Positions 17,057 to 25,966 of a DNA stretch of 64,000 nucleotides are shown here, piece after piece. The notes beneath the pieces were generated by a model, which saw only the letters and a program-made list of their open reading frames with translations, was not told the DNA's origin and searched no databases. The DNA is from Bog-473 sp049513455 (lineage in GTDB: Bacteria > Actinomycetota > Acidimicrobiia > Acidimicrobiales > RAAP-2). The stretch is from NCBI GenBank assembly GCA_049513455.1, contig JBEKWB010000039.1:5392-69391 (forward strand), given 5' to 3'. The first letter of the stretch is position 1. Every line of letters begins with the position of its first letter. A program made the translations under genes and the position numbers.

Positions 17057-18336
17057 CAACGCTCACTGACCGCCAGGGCCTTACACCGCCGACCGGCGAG
17101 CGGCCCGAGTCCGACGCTCTGATCAAAGAGGCCCGGCGGCTCCGGCGTCGCCGCTATCTGATCATTGGAGTGGTGCTCTTAGTCGTGATTGGAGGCTCAA
17201 CGGTTGGTTTCGCGGTGAGTCAAGGCGGGGGACGCCGAAACACTCGCAGTGGCCACTCCCACACGGTGCCGGCAGCGCCAAAGGCCATTCCTCCCACCTC
17301 GGCCACGAGGTTTCCCGAGGCCGTGCTGCCCTCGTCGGCGCTCTTCACACAGATCTCGGTGACCTCCAAAGGTCTGCTGCTGACCGGCGAAACTCGAGCG
17401 AGCTTCGGCAACTCCAAGGCGACTTGCGTGGCGGCGCCGATAGACCCGCAGTCCCTTGCTGTTGGGAAGCTCGAGCTAGGGAGTTGTGATGATCCCCTTC
17501 TCTCGGGTCTTACCGTCGAAACGGTGACCACGCCGATCCCGCATTCGAACAACGCCACGATCTCGATAGACACTGCGAATGCTGCGACCGGCCACGTGCA
17601 TGATGGGCCCGGGATAGTGACCTACGGGTCGTATTCGGATACCCGACCCGTCTTCGCCTCTGGGAGTCGGTGGATCTGGATCTACGACGTGGATACCACC
17701 GCCGGCCCCGAGCTCCTCCAGGCCTCCGCTCATTCTGGCGATGTCGTCGACACCATCCCGATGCCTGCCCTCTACCGGCCGTTGCTTGCCGCGGACGATG
17801 GAGGGGTCTGGGTCGCCAATTCCATCGGAGGCTCGCCCGCTTCCGCACTCTCCTATGTCGCCGTTGGCGCGTCCGCCCCACGCGTCGTGGTCCCTGACAC
17901 CGACCTGCCCATCTGCTGGCTGGTGGCGTCAGGAACCAGTTCATGGGTTGGTGCCGGTGTCGGGGGAGCGTGTGCGAAGGAGGTCGTCGAGAGGTTCTCA
18001 GACCACAGCACGATGCCAGTCTTCACCGCCGCCGCGACAGTGACCCCACCAGCCTTTACCGTCATAGGGAACGAAGCGAACGGTCTGTGGACGATGCAGT
18101 GGTTGTCGCCGACTCGAGAAGAGATCATCCACATCGATCCCGATACCGGATCCGAATCCGTGGTTGGCACGCTGGCCTCGACTCCTTTACCCACTTACGA
18201 GACGGATGAGGGGCTAACTCAGGGACAGAGTGCGTACTTCAACGGAAGTCTCTACCTGTTGGAACCTCCGTTCCGTAAGAACGGTTATCTGGGGTACACC
18301 TCGATCGTGCGAGTTGTCCCGCCCCACGACGGTTGA
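17053..18336 (+). CDS. Membrane-anchored extracytoplasmic protein of unknown function
   Basis: A 427-aa protein with a basic juxtamembrane stretch (RRLRRRRY), one transmembrane helix at about residues 36-56 (YLIIGVVLLVVIGGSTVGFA) and a roughly 360-residue outside domain. Repeated short beta-like blocks with W-x-W or GxxW (SRWIWIYDVD, DDGGVWVAN, SSWVGAGVGG, EANGLWTMQW) and ligand-like D-x-D-T-G turns suggest a beta-propeller, which is inference from pattern only. It overlaps the GntR gene by four bases and is the only other gene in that operon. Confidence 0.7.
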   Translation: MTTLTDRQGLTPPTGERPESDALIKEARRLRRRRYLIIGVVLLVVIGGSTVGFAVSQGGGRRNTRSGHSHTVPAAPKAIPPTSATRFPEAVLPSSALFTQISVTSKGLLLTGETRASFGNSKATCVAAPIDPQSLAVGKLELGSCDDPLLSGLTVETVTTPIPHSNNATISIDTANAATGHVHDGPGIVTYGSYSDTRPVFASGSRWIWIYDVDTTAGPELLQASAHSGDVVDTIPMPALYRPLLAADDGGVWVANSIGGSPASALSYVAVGASAPRVVVPDTDLPICWLVASGTSSWVGAGVGGACAKEVVERFSDHSTMPVFTAAATVTPPAFTVIGNEANGLWTMQWLSPTREEIIHIDPDTGSESVVGTLASTPLPTYETDEGLTQGQSAYFNGSLYLLEPPFRKNGYLGYTSIVRVVPPHDG

Positions 18337-18429
18337 CCGCCTTGATCGCGCCGAGCAACTCCTTTGGGTTGTTTGGGGCCGGGTCCCCGCATCTGACGCT
18401 GCCGGTGTGGAGGTGTCCGGGGATGTCTG

Positions 18430-18771
18430 TCAGGACCAGCCCAAGTCCCGTAGTCGCGCTTCACCGATTCCGAAGTGGTGCCCGACCTCGTGGAGCAATG
18501 TGATTCGGACCCGGCGGGCCAAGTCTTCGGTTGTGCTGGCGGACCGGCAGATCGTGGTGAGGAAAAGCGTGATTCGGTCAGGACTCGCACCTGCATAGCG
18601 ACCCCGACTCGTCAATGGGGTGCCTTCGTAAAGGCCATAAAGCGAGCCCGGCGGACTCTCGTTATCAATGATGATCGCCACGTTCTCCATTTCCGCCCGC
18701 AGAGCGTCGGGAATAGTCGCCAGAGCATCGGCCACCAGGGCTTCGAAGGCATCGATATCGATCGGCTCCAT
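18430..18771 (-). CDS. Minimal zincin-type metallopeptidase (PF06262-like)
   Basis: A 113-aa member of the small metallopeptidase family with a single catalytic motif near the C-terminus: HEVGHHFGIGEARLRDLG, where HExxH plus the downstream acidic residue bind zinc. The N-terminal FEALVADALATIPDALRAEM and the middle LYGLYEGTPLTSR with DRITLF are typical of the family. ATG 18771 is chosen because AAGG lies 8 bases upstream and it starts the conserved region; a longer reading upstream overlaps the divergent gene. The physiological substrate of this family is unknown. Confidence 0.8.
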   Translation of the reverse strand: MEPIDIDAFEALVADALATIPDALRAEMENVAIIIDNESPPGSLYGLYEGTPLTSRGRYAGASPDRITLFLTTICRSASTTEDLARRVRITLLHEVGHHFGIGEARLRDLGWS

Positions 18772-18839
18772 GTCGACCACCTTGTCAGTTATCGACACGC
18801 TCCGCCGCGGAACCCGAAGCGTTCTGGGACAATGGGCGC

Positions 18840-19394
18840 ATGCCATTCGAGTCCGATGATGGCCGGTCCAGCGGTCCAATCTGTCCGAACTGTCATCAAC
18901 CACTTCGCATGAATCTGCGTAGAGAGCAGTTGCACGCTCACGGCGGGTCTGAGGGAGGGGCGCAATCGCGAGTCGGGGTCACCTACTGCGGTGCCTGCGG
19001 GTGGCCCCTACATATTGATGCGCCAGGTCCACCTCTGGCCGCAGGCGGCTGCCGAGGTGCAACTGTGGCGGCGCCTTCAGACGAGACCACCCTGGAAGGT
19101 CAGTTCCACCTTCGCTGTCGAGACCTGATCGCCGAAATCCGTGCACGTGGTTTTGACCCGTTCGTATGGGTTGGCCTGATCAGCGATCTTGGCGCGGTCA
19201 GAGCAGCGAAAACAATCCTCGCGGAGTATGGGGTCCTCCCGGTTACCAGTTGGCTGGTTGAACGAGGACGACCTGAGCTCACTCTCGAACGGGAGGTCGA
19301 ACAGCTGCGATGGGCGGACCTGTTTGACGAAACGGATCGCACGGAAGCAGGTCGGCGACTCGCTTGGGCGGCGGGGAAGGGCCCGCACCAATAG
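18840..19394 (+). CDS. Zinc-ribbon protein of unknown function
   Basis: A 184-aa protein. Two CxxC pairs, CPNC near residue 15 and CGAC near residue 50, suggest an N-terminal zinc ribbon. A linker follows, then a helical domain from about residue 85 with LIAEIRARGFDPFVWVGL and ELTLEREVEQLRWADLF, which resembles uncharacterised actinobacterial proteins. The ATG at 18840 is divergent from the zincin gene (68 bp between starts), so the two may share a regulatory region. No catalytic residues are recognised. Confidence 0.6.
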   Translation: MPFESDDGRSSGPICPNCHQPLRMNLRREQLHAHGGSEGGAQSRVGVTYCGACGWPLHIDAPGPPLAAGGCRGATVAAPSDETTLEGQFHLRCRDLIAEIRARGFDPFVWVGLISDLGAVRAAKTILAEYGVLPVTSWLVERGRPELTLEREVEQLRWADLFDETDRTEAGRRLAWAAGKGPHQ

Positions 19395-19485
19395 GTTCGG
19401 GCTCCTTCTGCTGAAGCAGTGAGCTGTGAGCCGAGATCCGGGAATAGGCGCCAGGGGGCAGGTCAGGACGCCCGTCTGGCACGCT

Positions 19486-20256
19486 ATGAGCATGATGGAT
19501 GATGAGTTCATCGAGACGGTCGTTGCCGCGTGCCGACGGCTCCCCAACGCCGCAGCAGTGAACCTCGGCGGATCCAGGGCCCGTGGGGACTTCCGCCCCG
19601 ACAGTGACTGGGACTTTGCCGTCTACTACCGAGGAGAGATCGACCCTCGACCGTTCGAGGAGCTGGGCTGGCCCGGTCGGGTGTTTCGTCCGTTCGAATG
19701 GGGCCAGGTGATGTACGGCGGGGCGGTTTTCGACCTCGACGGGCGACACTTCGACATCCACTTTCGCAATCTCGACGTCGTTGAGCACTGGACCCATGAG
19801 GCAAACGAGGGAAGATTCGAAGTTCACATCCTTGCTTTTCACCTTGCCGGCATCCCGACCTACATGCTCCCGGGCGAGCTGGCCGGCAGCCGGGACTTAT
19901 GGGGTGAACTCCCGCGACCGAGCTATCCGGATGCGCTCCGTAAGAGCGCACCGCCCGCATGGCTGGGGCGGGCGAACCGTGAACTCGAGTACGCCAGCTA
20001 CTGGGTCACCTCGGCCAATCCGATCAGCTGCGCTGGGGCGCTGGCGAGGGTCGTCCTCCAGGGCGCTCATGCCAGGTTGGCCCACCGGGGCATCTGGGCG
20101 TTGAACGAGAAGCGAATGGTCCAGTGGGCGAACTTGACCAACCTCTACGGAAGATTCGCGAGCCTTGGGTCTTCAGAAGAAGAGTTGAGCGTCGTGCTCC
20201 GAGATGTTCGGGCGTCCGTCGATGAGATCGAAACCGAGGTCTTGGGTCGACCCTGA
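19486..20256 (+). CDS. Nucleotidyltransferase-domain protein
   Basis: A 256-aa protein with a polymerase-beta-type nucleotidyltransferase core at the N-terminus: LGGSRARGDFRPDSDWDFAV, the GS-x10-DxD signature with two metal-binding aspartates, and a third acidic residue in RHFDIHFRN. The C-terminal helical part resembles that of aminoglycoside or kanamycin-type nucleotidyltransferases, so a small-molecule acceptor or a minimal antitoxin-like role are both possible. Three nearby ATG codons (19486, 19492, 19495) are candidate starts; none has a strong Shine-Dalgarno sequence. Confidence 0.75.
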   Translation: MSMMDDEFIETVVAACRRLPNAAAVNLGGSRARGDFRPDSDWDFAVYYRGEIDPRPFEELGWPGRVFRPFEWGQVMYGGAVFDLDGRHFDIHFRNLDVVEHWTHEANEGRFEVHILAFHLAGIPTYMLPGELAGSRDLWGELPRPSYPDALRKSAPPAWLGRANRELEYASYWVTSANPISCAGALARVVLQGAHARLAHRGIWALNEKRMVQWANLTNLYGRFASLGSSEEELSVVLRDVRASVDEIETEVLGRP

Positions 20257-20352
20257 GTCGGCTGCCTGCGCTCCTTCGGGTATTTCTTTCAAGTCGAGCG
20301 AGTCGTGCCGCATCGGGCTACCCACCCGGGGTTACGGCGGCAGGGCAACGGA

Positions 20353-20877
20353 TCAATTTTTGGTGAATCGTGCGTTGATCACCACGTGATTCTTGAGTCC
20401 TGCGCCCATTTTTGCCCATGTCAATCCCCACTCGCTTCGGTCGATGTCCAACTCGGCGGAGACTGTCGCCGAGCCGTCCGTCGAGCTCACGTCGGCTAAC
20501 AGGGTGACCGGCCGTGTCGCTCCGCGGATCGTCAGATTTCCGGCCAGCTCCACCTTGCCCGCTCCCTTCGGATGGGCATCGGTAACCGAGAAGGTAATCG
20601 TCGGATGGGCATCGACCTCAAAAAAATCGGCCGTGCGCAGGTGGTCGTCCCGCTTCTTCTTGTTGGTGTCCACTGAGGCGGCATCGAGAACGATGGACCC
20701 ACTGACGCTGCCGTCGGCACCGACGGTTCCACTGCCCTCGATCGCCTTGAAAACCCCTCTCACATTGACCACCCACACAGCCTTGGTATGGAACACGATC
20801 GAAGTGTGACTGGGGTCCAGGCTCCACGATCCAACAAAGGTAGACAGATCGGCCACTGCCTCGTTAGGGGATGTCAT
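20353..20877 (-). CDS. YceI family protein
   Basis: A 174-aa YceI-family lipocalin-like protein, which binds polyisoprenoid or other amphiphilic ligands. The conserved start GSWSLDPSHTSIVFHTK, then DDHLRTADFFEVDAHPTITF, GNLTIRGATRPVTL and the last strand DRSEWGLTW are all present. There is no signal peptide, so it is likely cytoplasmic, as for many actinobacterial members. ATG 20877 follows a perfect GGAGG seven bases upstream (reverse strand). Upstream in-frame codons are not conserved. Confidence 0.9.
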   Translation of the reverse strand: MTSPNEAVADLSTFVGSWSLDPSHTSIVFHTKAVWVVNVRGVFKAIEGSGTVGADGSVSGSIVLDAASVDTNKKKRDDHLRTADFFEVDAHPTITFSVTDAHPKGAGKVELAGNLTIRGATRPVTLLADVSSTDGSATVSAELDIDRSEWGLTWAKMGAGLKNHVVINARFTKN

Positions 20878-21162
20878 TGACTTGCCTCCAATGATGAGCG
20901 ATTGACCCCCACAGTAACGACCCTTGGCCAGCGGGCGCGCGGGCGGTGCCTTTTCGACTCGGAATGGTCGCCGCTTAGGAGCATGGGGTGACGGACCGAG
21001 TGGTCCTCGACGCAATGGCATCGTTCACACGACATCGTTATGTGGATCGCTTCTGGGTGCTCGGACCGGGCAGCTAGAATCGCATGTGTGACGCCGAACC
21101 GGGCTTCAGGCGAACGGACTCGCACCGCCACCTCGGCTGCCGAGGCAGAGCGGAGCTGAAAA

Positions 21163-22068
21163 GTGACGCTGAGCCACAAGGTGATCGACGAGCTCATGGT
21201 GCACCCCGGCACTCCAGCCGCTCTCAGCCACCGGAGCACGAGTGAAACACGGGCTGACTGGCTTGGGCCGGTCGGGCGGTCGAGCCCGAAGGACATCGCT
21301 GAGCACGATCTCGAAGAGTTCAAGAAGGAGCTGGAGTCGGCTCAGGAACTTCTCTACGCCGACGGCGCATGGGCACTGCTTCTGATCTTCCAGGCCCTCG
21401 ACGCGGGGGGCAAGGACGGGACCATCAAGCACGTCATGTCCGGAGTGAACCCGCAGGGCTGCGAGGTCTTCTCCTTCAAGCAGCCCTCCACCGAGGAACT
21501 GCGCCACGACTTCCTCTGGCGCTGCGCCAAGGCCTTACCCGAGCGGGGACGGATCGGGATCTTCAACCGCTCGTACTACGAGGAGGTCCTCGTTGTCCGG
21601 GTCCACCCAGAGTTGATTGCGCCGCAGCACCTCCCATCGGGCAGTGAGGCAAGCTCGCGGCTCTGGCAAGGACGATACGAGGACATCAATACCTTCGAGC
21701 ACCACCTTCATCGGAACGGCACCCGTGTGGTCAAGTTCTTCCTCCACATCTCAAAGGAGGAACAGCGCCGGAGGCTCCTCGCGCGCCTCGACGATCCGGT
21801 CAAGCAGTGGAAGTTCTCGCCTGCGGATCTGGCCGAGCGGTCGCACTTCGACGAGTACCAGCAGGCTTACGAGGAGGCGTTGACGGCGACCTCGACCTCG
21901 TGGGCTCCATGGTACGTCGTCCCCGCCGACCATAAACCGGCCGCGCACGCCCTCGTGGGCGCGATTGTGGTGAACGCCATCGATGAGCTCAATCTTCAGC
22001 CTCCCACCATCGGGGAAGAGCAAGCACGCGAACTCGAGAACGCGCGAAAGTCGCTCGTGGCAGACTGA
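21163..22068 (+). CDS. Polyphosphate kinase 2 family protein
   Basis: A 301-aa PPK2 protein that transfers phosphate between polyphosphate and nucleotides. The Walker A-like motif is FQALDAGGKDGTIKHVMSGV, followed by the RIGIFNRSYYEEVLVVRVHP Walker B region and lid arginines in SKEEQRRRLLARLDDPVKQW and KFS. The architecture and N-terminal extension fit the PPK2 branch that phosphorylates nucleoside mono- or diphosphates, but the exact class is not assigned. GTG 21163 has GGAG seven bases upstream. A CHAD-domain protein elsewhere in the window also points to polyphosphate use. Confidence 0.92.
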   Translation: MTLSHKVIDELMVHPGTPAALSHRSTSETRADWLGPVGRSSPKDIAEHDLEEFKKELESAQELLYADGAWALLLIFQALDAGGKDGTIKHVMSGVNPQGCEVFSFKQPSTEELRHDFLWRCAKALPERGRIGIFNRSYYEEVLVVRVHPELIAPQHLPSGSEASSRLWQGRYEDINTFEHHLHRNGTRVVKFFLHISKEEQRRRLLARLDDPVKQWKFSPADLAERSHFDEYQQAYEEALTATSTSWAPWYVVPADHKPAAHALVGAIVVNAIDELNLQPPTIGEEQARELENARKSLVAD

Positions 22069-22105
22069 CGAGGGCCGGCACGCTCCTCGCGCCGCCCACG
22101 ACCGA

Positions 22106-22354
22106 TTATGGGGCGGTTTCGGTATGCGGCAGGCTCTTCCCGCCATCGGTTTGGCGGTCAGGGTCGACTTCCTTGCCGAGATGGCGAAGCCGGCCGGAAC
22201 TAACCCCCTTCACGAGTTGTTCCAGCAACTGCGCTCGATCCGATTCCGGCAGCGCCTCGATGGCCTCGAGCACCTTCTGGCTGATCTCCTCGTCCGAGGC
22301 GTCGGAACCTAGCTCCTGACTTACCTCTGCGATCAGCTCGGTCACGTCTTCCAT
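22106..22354 (-). CDS. Small acidic protein of unknown function
   Basis: An 82-aa acidic, helix-rich protein (ELIAEVSQELGSDASDEEIS followed by LEAIEALPESDRAQLLEQLV). A very good AAGGAGG is located upstream of the ATG at 22354 on the minus strand. No family is recognised. It sits downstream of a decayed DUF664 gene on the same strand. Confidence 0.55.
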   Translation of the reverse strand: MEDVTELIAEVSQELGSDASDEEISQKVLEAIEALPESDRAQLLEQLVKGVSSGRLRHLGKEVDPDRQTDGGKSLPHTETAP

Positions 22355-22493
22355 AGCTCGCCTCCTTGATGGAAAGGTTAGAGGCGCTGTGACTTCGCCG
22401 CTTCAGTCCTCGGCCTGGCCCTGCTTTCTGAAGGTCAAAGTCCGACAGCCCCTGTGTTGCGAGGGCAGGTGCGATCCGACTAACGACCAGTGG

Positions 22494-22847
22494 TCCCGTC
22501 AATCGATTCGCGCAATATCGCAATATGTCGTCGTGACCCGCATGACGGGCAGTTTCTTCAAGGAGATGCATGAGAACCCAACGCAGATTTACAGGAACTT
22601 CGCCACCGACGTCGTGACATACTTCATCGAGGCTGGGAGCAGCCGCAATGACTCCGTTGACCTGTCTCCAGACCTCCTTGTAAGTAGCAACAGCCAGATT
22701 GGTACCACTTACAACCGGGTTCTGCCTCGCTCTACCTTCGTCTACCCCTGCCACCTTGCGTAAAAAAGAGTCACGTTGGTATTGGATGAGTGTCAGGAGC
22801 GTCACACGTTCATCGGCGACCAGACGGGGCGGCTTCAAGTCGGGCAT
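22494..22847 (-). pseudogene. DUF664/DinB-like gene with internal deletion and lost stop
   Basis: The first 50 codons (PRLVADERVTLLTLIQYQRD, FLRKVAGVDEGRARQNPVVS) match the N-terminus of DUF664 (DinB superfamily) proteins. The next codons (VATYKEVWRQVNGVIAAAPS, then NLRWVLMHLLEETARHAGHD) match the C-terminal third. The usual middle block of about 50-60 residues, with the first metal histidine and the W-F segment, is missing. After the homologous part the frame runs on to 22200 through unrelated sequence overlapping the next gene. Loss of one metal ligand makes activity unlikely. Confidence 0.6.
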
Positions 22848-22880
22848 TCCAGAATGTTAAGGCGGGGGACGACCGACAAC

Positions 22881-23369
22881 CTATGACTCGAACGGAGCCA
22901 CAACTGACTTGAGAAGATTCGCCAAGACCGATCTTTCGTCGTCGTTGAGGCTGCTGAGAAGAGCATCTTCTCTGATAACGAGATCTTTGAGTGCAGCCTC
23001 CACTCTCCGTCGCCCATCGGCTGTGAGCCAGACCCGAACCGACCGAGCATCTTTGGGATCGGGTTTGCGACGGACCAGCCCTCGCTGCTCAAGATGATTG
23101 AGTCGATTGGTCATTGTTCCCGACGTGACCAGCGTCTGGGCCAGGAGTTGCCCGGGTGACAAGTGATATGGGGGTCCGGAGCGGCGCAGTGCCGAGAGGA
23201 CGTCGAATGTCCAGGTCTCGAGATCGTGTCGGGCAAAGACTACTGACCGCTGGCGTTCCAAGTGGTGCGCCAACCGAGTCACCCGCGAGAGGACCTCGAG
23301 CGGCGACACATCCACGCCCGGAAGCGCCTGTCGCCATCCCGCTACTAAGTGTTCTACTTCATCTTCCAC
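22881..23369 (-). CDS. MarR family transcriptional regulator
   Basis: A 162-aa MarR regulator. The start VEDEVEHLVAGWRQ and VSPLEVLSRVTRLAHHLERQ are followed by the winged HTH (LSPGQLLAQTLVTSGTMTNR, LNHLEQRGLVRRKPDPKDAR with the wing DPKDARSVRVWLT). GTG 23369 is chosen because GAGGA lies seven bases upstream and the family typically begins there; longer in-frame starts (to 23429) would run across the operator-like repeats. It is divergent from a methyltransferase gene, which is the probable target along with itself. Confidence 0.88.
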   Translation of the reverse strand: MEDEVEHLVAGWRQALPGVDVSPLEVLSRVTRLAHHLERQRSVVFARHDLETWTFDVLSALRRSGPPYHLSPGQLLAQTLVTSGTMTNRLNHLEQRGLVRRKPDPKDARSVRVWLTADGRRRVEAALKDLVIREDALLSSLNDDERSVLANLLKSVVAPFES

Positions 23370-23403
23370 ATGCCGTCCTCGGGTCTCGATCCCGAAAATA
23401 TAC

Positions 23404-23449
23404 CTTGACATCAAGAGATATGTGAGCATAATCTCTTCATATCAAGAGA
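23404..23449. promoter_or_regulatory. Two MarR-type operator palindromes
   Basis: Between the divergent marR and methyltransferase genes lie CTTGACATCAAG (23404-23415; CTTGA/TCAAG arms) and TCTCTTCATATCAAGAGA (23432-23449; TCTCTT/AAGAGA arms). The two share TCAAGAGA and are spaced about three helical turns centre to centre. CTTGA-NN-TCAAG is a common MarR recognition pattern. The second site ends 15 bases before the methyltransferase ATG, a position suited to repression. Confidence 0.65.
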
Positions 23450-23464
23450 AAAGGGGCGGGACGC

Positions 23465-24295
23465 ATGCCTGACGACCATCTGGAAAGCGACGAAGTGAAG
23501 ACACGGCGATCCGGGAGTTTCGGCGGAGTGGCGTCAGCGTACGAGCGCTTCCGGCCGGGGCCGCCCCCCGAGGCGATTGCGTGGATGCTTCCCGATTCGG
23601 CAAGAACGGTCGTTGATCTCGGAGCCGGCACCGGGGCGATGACCAAGGACCTTTTGGGCAAGGTTGAACGCGTCATCGCGATTGAGCCCGATGACCGCAT
23701 GCGCGGAATCTTGACCACAAATCTCCCCGAGGTGACCGCACTCGGCGGTAGCGGGGAGTCGATGCCGCTGGAAACTGCATCGGTCGATGTGGTGTTGGCG
23801 TCGTCTTCCTGGCACTGGATGAACGCGGATCGAGCGCTTCAAGAGGCCGCAAGAGTCCTTGTGCCCGGCGGAACCCTGGGCGTTGTATGGGCCGGGCCCG
23901 ATCCTGATGGGCCGTTCGTGTTGCAGGCGCAAGCCATGCTCTCCGAAGCGTCGTCGGGCCAAAGGGGGTCTGGCACGAGGTCCGCGGGGGAACCCGATCT
24001 GGGTCACGAGGTCATGGACACGGAGAACCGGGTTGAAACGGTACTGCGGATCCCTGCCCACTCCTCGTTTGCTCAGCCAGAGCACAAGACCTTGACCTGG
24101 GATCTGTCCCTCACTGCCGATGAACTCATCGGGCTGCTTGGCACCTTTAGTTGGATCATCACGATGCCTGATGATCGACGAGCCCAGGTCATCTCACTGG
24201 CTCGGCAAGTGCTCCGCGACAGCCTCGGAATCTCCGGTGATGTGACGGTTGACGTTCAGTATCGGTCTGAAGTGTGGCGGACTCATTTGAACTGA
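23465..24295 (+). CDS. Class I SAM-dependent methyltransferase
   Basis: A 276-aa methyltransferase with motif I VVDLGAGTGAMTKDL near residue 49, the acidic IAIEPDD at the end of strand 2, VDVVLASSSWHWMNADRALQ and the post-motif LVPGGTLGVVW. The family includes enzymes acting on small hydrophobic compounds. It is read away from marR across two operator-like palindromes, and AAGGGGCGGG is upstream of the ATG at 23465. The usual reading is a MarR-repressed detoxification or modification gene; the substrate is unknown. Confidence 0.85.
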   Translation: MPDDHLESDEVKTRRSGSFGGVASAYERFRPGPPPEAIAWMLPDSARTVVDLGAGTGAMTKDLLGKVERVIAIEPDDRMRGILTTNLPEVTALGGSGESMPLETASVDVVLASSSWHWMNADRALQEAARVLVPGGTLGVVWAGPDPDGPFVLQAQAMLSEASSGQRGSGTRSAGEPDLGHEVMDTENRVETVLRIPAHSSFAQPEHKTLTWDLSLTADELIGLLGTFSWIITMPDDRRAQVISLARQVLRDSLGISGDVTVDVQYRSEVWRTHLN

Positions 24296-24315
24296 ACCAG
24301 TGGAAATGAACCAAA

Positions 24316-25308
24316 TCACGCCGTGAGAAGTTCGACCGAAAGCCTCCGGAGGTCGGACAGCTTCATTGCTGCGGGACCGGTGAGGTAACGTTCGACGTTC
24401 CCGTACTCGCGGTCAAGATGCTCAAGGGCTGAGAGCATGGCCCAACGTGGTGCGGTCAGTACCCCGGCCGCAGCCTCTGGCGCCAGACCCAGCTTTATCA
24501 TCCGCTCGAAAGTCTGATCTTGCTGGGCTCGAAGCCGGTACCGGGCCGTGAGCTCATAGTCGTCGAGGATGGCATCACGCTCCACTCCCAGTGCCTCGAG
24601 AAGCAGAGCGGCGACGAGCCCGGTGCGATCTTTGCCGGCGTGGCAGTGGAATACCGCAGGCAAGCCGTCCGGTTCAGCGAAGGCCGTGAAGAGTTCACCG
24701 ATCGTTGCCGCCGAATGGTCGATCTGCCCGGTATAGATACCGGCGAGCAGTCGTTCGCCATCCTCGTTCGTGGCTCCGTCGAACGCGCCTACGACGTTGT
24801 CACCGGCGGGACGCGAGAGCATTGGAAGGTGCCGAGACGGCATCGGGTCGGGCTGCTCGGCAATCTCTACCTCGCCGCGCAGGTCATAGACTGCCGTCAG
24901 TCCGAGATCGTTGTACATGGCGACGTCGCCCTCGGTCATCCCGTGTAGGGCGTCGGACCGAAACACTCGCCCCCACCGGATCCGCCGACCGGACCGGGTC
25001 CGATACCCTCCCAGGTCTCGGAAGTTCGTGACAGCCTCAAAAGGGATCCGGCGTTCCGCCGCCACGACTGCCGGGCCACCCTGGTGGCACGCCACAGATA
25101 CGAACATCCTTCCGTGGCGAACTCGACGCACGCGAGATGATGTCTCGCCAGGCGGAATCGTCGCTTGGTGCCGATGGTCCAGGTGGTCGACGGAAGTCCC
25201 AATTGCGATGTCGACGGCGACCGGTCCTCCCTCGAGCTGCCAACGAACCACCAGAGTGTCGTCGTCTCCTACGGGATCGATCTCGACGTGTACGACGGCA
25301 GTCTCCAT
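24316..25308 (-). CDS. Tyrosine-protein phosphatase (DSP/PtpB-like) with N-terminal beta domain
   Basis: A 330-aa protein. Residues about 1-88 form a beta-rich domain seen in front of many bacterial phosphatases. The catalytic domain begins with EAVTNFRDLGGYRTRSGR and carries the CX5R loop HCHAGKDRTG near residue 222, with the family's lysine and aspartate. The WGRVFRSDAL block matches the actinobacterial PtpB-type phosphatases. ATG 25308 starts the N-terminal domain. It is convergent with the methyltransferase gene, with 20 bp between stops. Confidence 0.87.
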   Translation of the reverse strand: METAVVHVEIDPVGDDDTLVVRWQLEGGPVAVDIAIGTSVDHLDHRHQATIPPGETSSRVRRVRHGRMFVSVACHQGGPAVVAAERRIPFEAVTNFRDLGGYRTRSGRRIRWGRVFRSDALHGMTEGDVAMYNDLGLTAVYDLRGEVEIAEQPDPMPSRHLPMLSRPAGDNVVGAFDGATNEDGERLLAGIYTGQIDHSAATIGELFTAFAEPDGLPAVFHCHAGKDRTGLVAALLLEALGVERDAILDDYELTARYRLRAQQDQTFERMIKLGLAPEAAAGVLTAPRWAMLSALEHLDREYGNVERYLTGPAAMKLSDLRRLSVELLTA

Positions 25309-25482
25309 ACCAGGATGCTAGAGCCAGAGAAAGTGTGAGCGACGCCGGAGGTGTTGTCGGTCTCCGATGCGTGAGTAGAACCTGAACTTCGTGATCGGAT
25401 GGTGATCAGGCCGATCTTTGGGGGCATCTCCGAAGTCACTTGGCAATTGGATGTCGCAACGGCACTCCATCGATCTCTACGG

Positions 25483-25833
25483 TCAGGGAGCCGGATAACG
25501 GGGGACATATATGTTACCGATGACGGTCTCCTCGGCTGCGTCGATCAAGCGTTCTCGTAGCTCCGCGGGATCGATGAACTCGCGCTCCGCGTCGTCGGCT
25601 CGTTCCAAGTCTGCCGCTCCGACCTGGCCTGGTGCCTCGGGCGGGATGAGGGTCGGCAAGGCGGTCGGCGGCGTGTCCGGCGGTGGGTCGTGAGCCTCGA
25701 CGTCGCCGTCTCTCACCAAGTCCGTCGCCTTGCCCAGCGAGATCCACCGCGCTTCGTGGTGGCCCCATGGATCGGTGTACCAGCCCTCGTCGAGATCGAA
25801 GGGCTTCCCGGCGCCGTCCTCGTCAGAAGTCAT
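25483..25833 (-). CDS. Conserved-looking actinobacterial protein of unknown function
   Basis: A 116-aa protein with an aromatic N-terminal motif DEGWYTDPWGHHEARWISLG, a proline-rich middle (DPPPDTPPTALPTLIPPEAP) and an acidic helical tail ending IGNIYVPRYPAP. The WYTDPWG-HEARW motif is similar in spirit to DUF2510-type tryptophan motifs. ATG 25833 is favoured; ATG 25854 is in frame. No catalytic function is inferred. Frequent short genes like this one characterise the surrounding accessory stretch. Confidence 0.6.
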   Translation of the reverse strand: MTSDEDGAGKPFDLDEGWYTDPWGHHEARWISLGKATDLVRDGDVEAHDPPPDTPPTALPTLIPPEAPGQVGAADLERADDAEREFIDPAELRERLIDAAEETVIGNIYVPRYPAP

Positions 25834-25966
25834 GCCGATATTCTCGCATCTCAAGGTGACGATTGCGCGAACGGAATGACCAGAAGGTGTGGGTCGTGTT
25901 GCGCCTGATGATCAGGCCTGAAATTCTCTCTCCATGTCCCTGCGTCCTCAAGGTGGAGCAGCTGAT

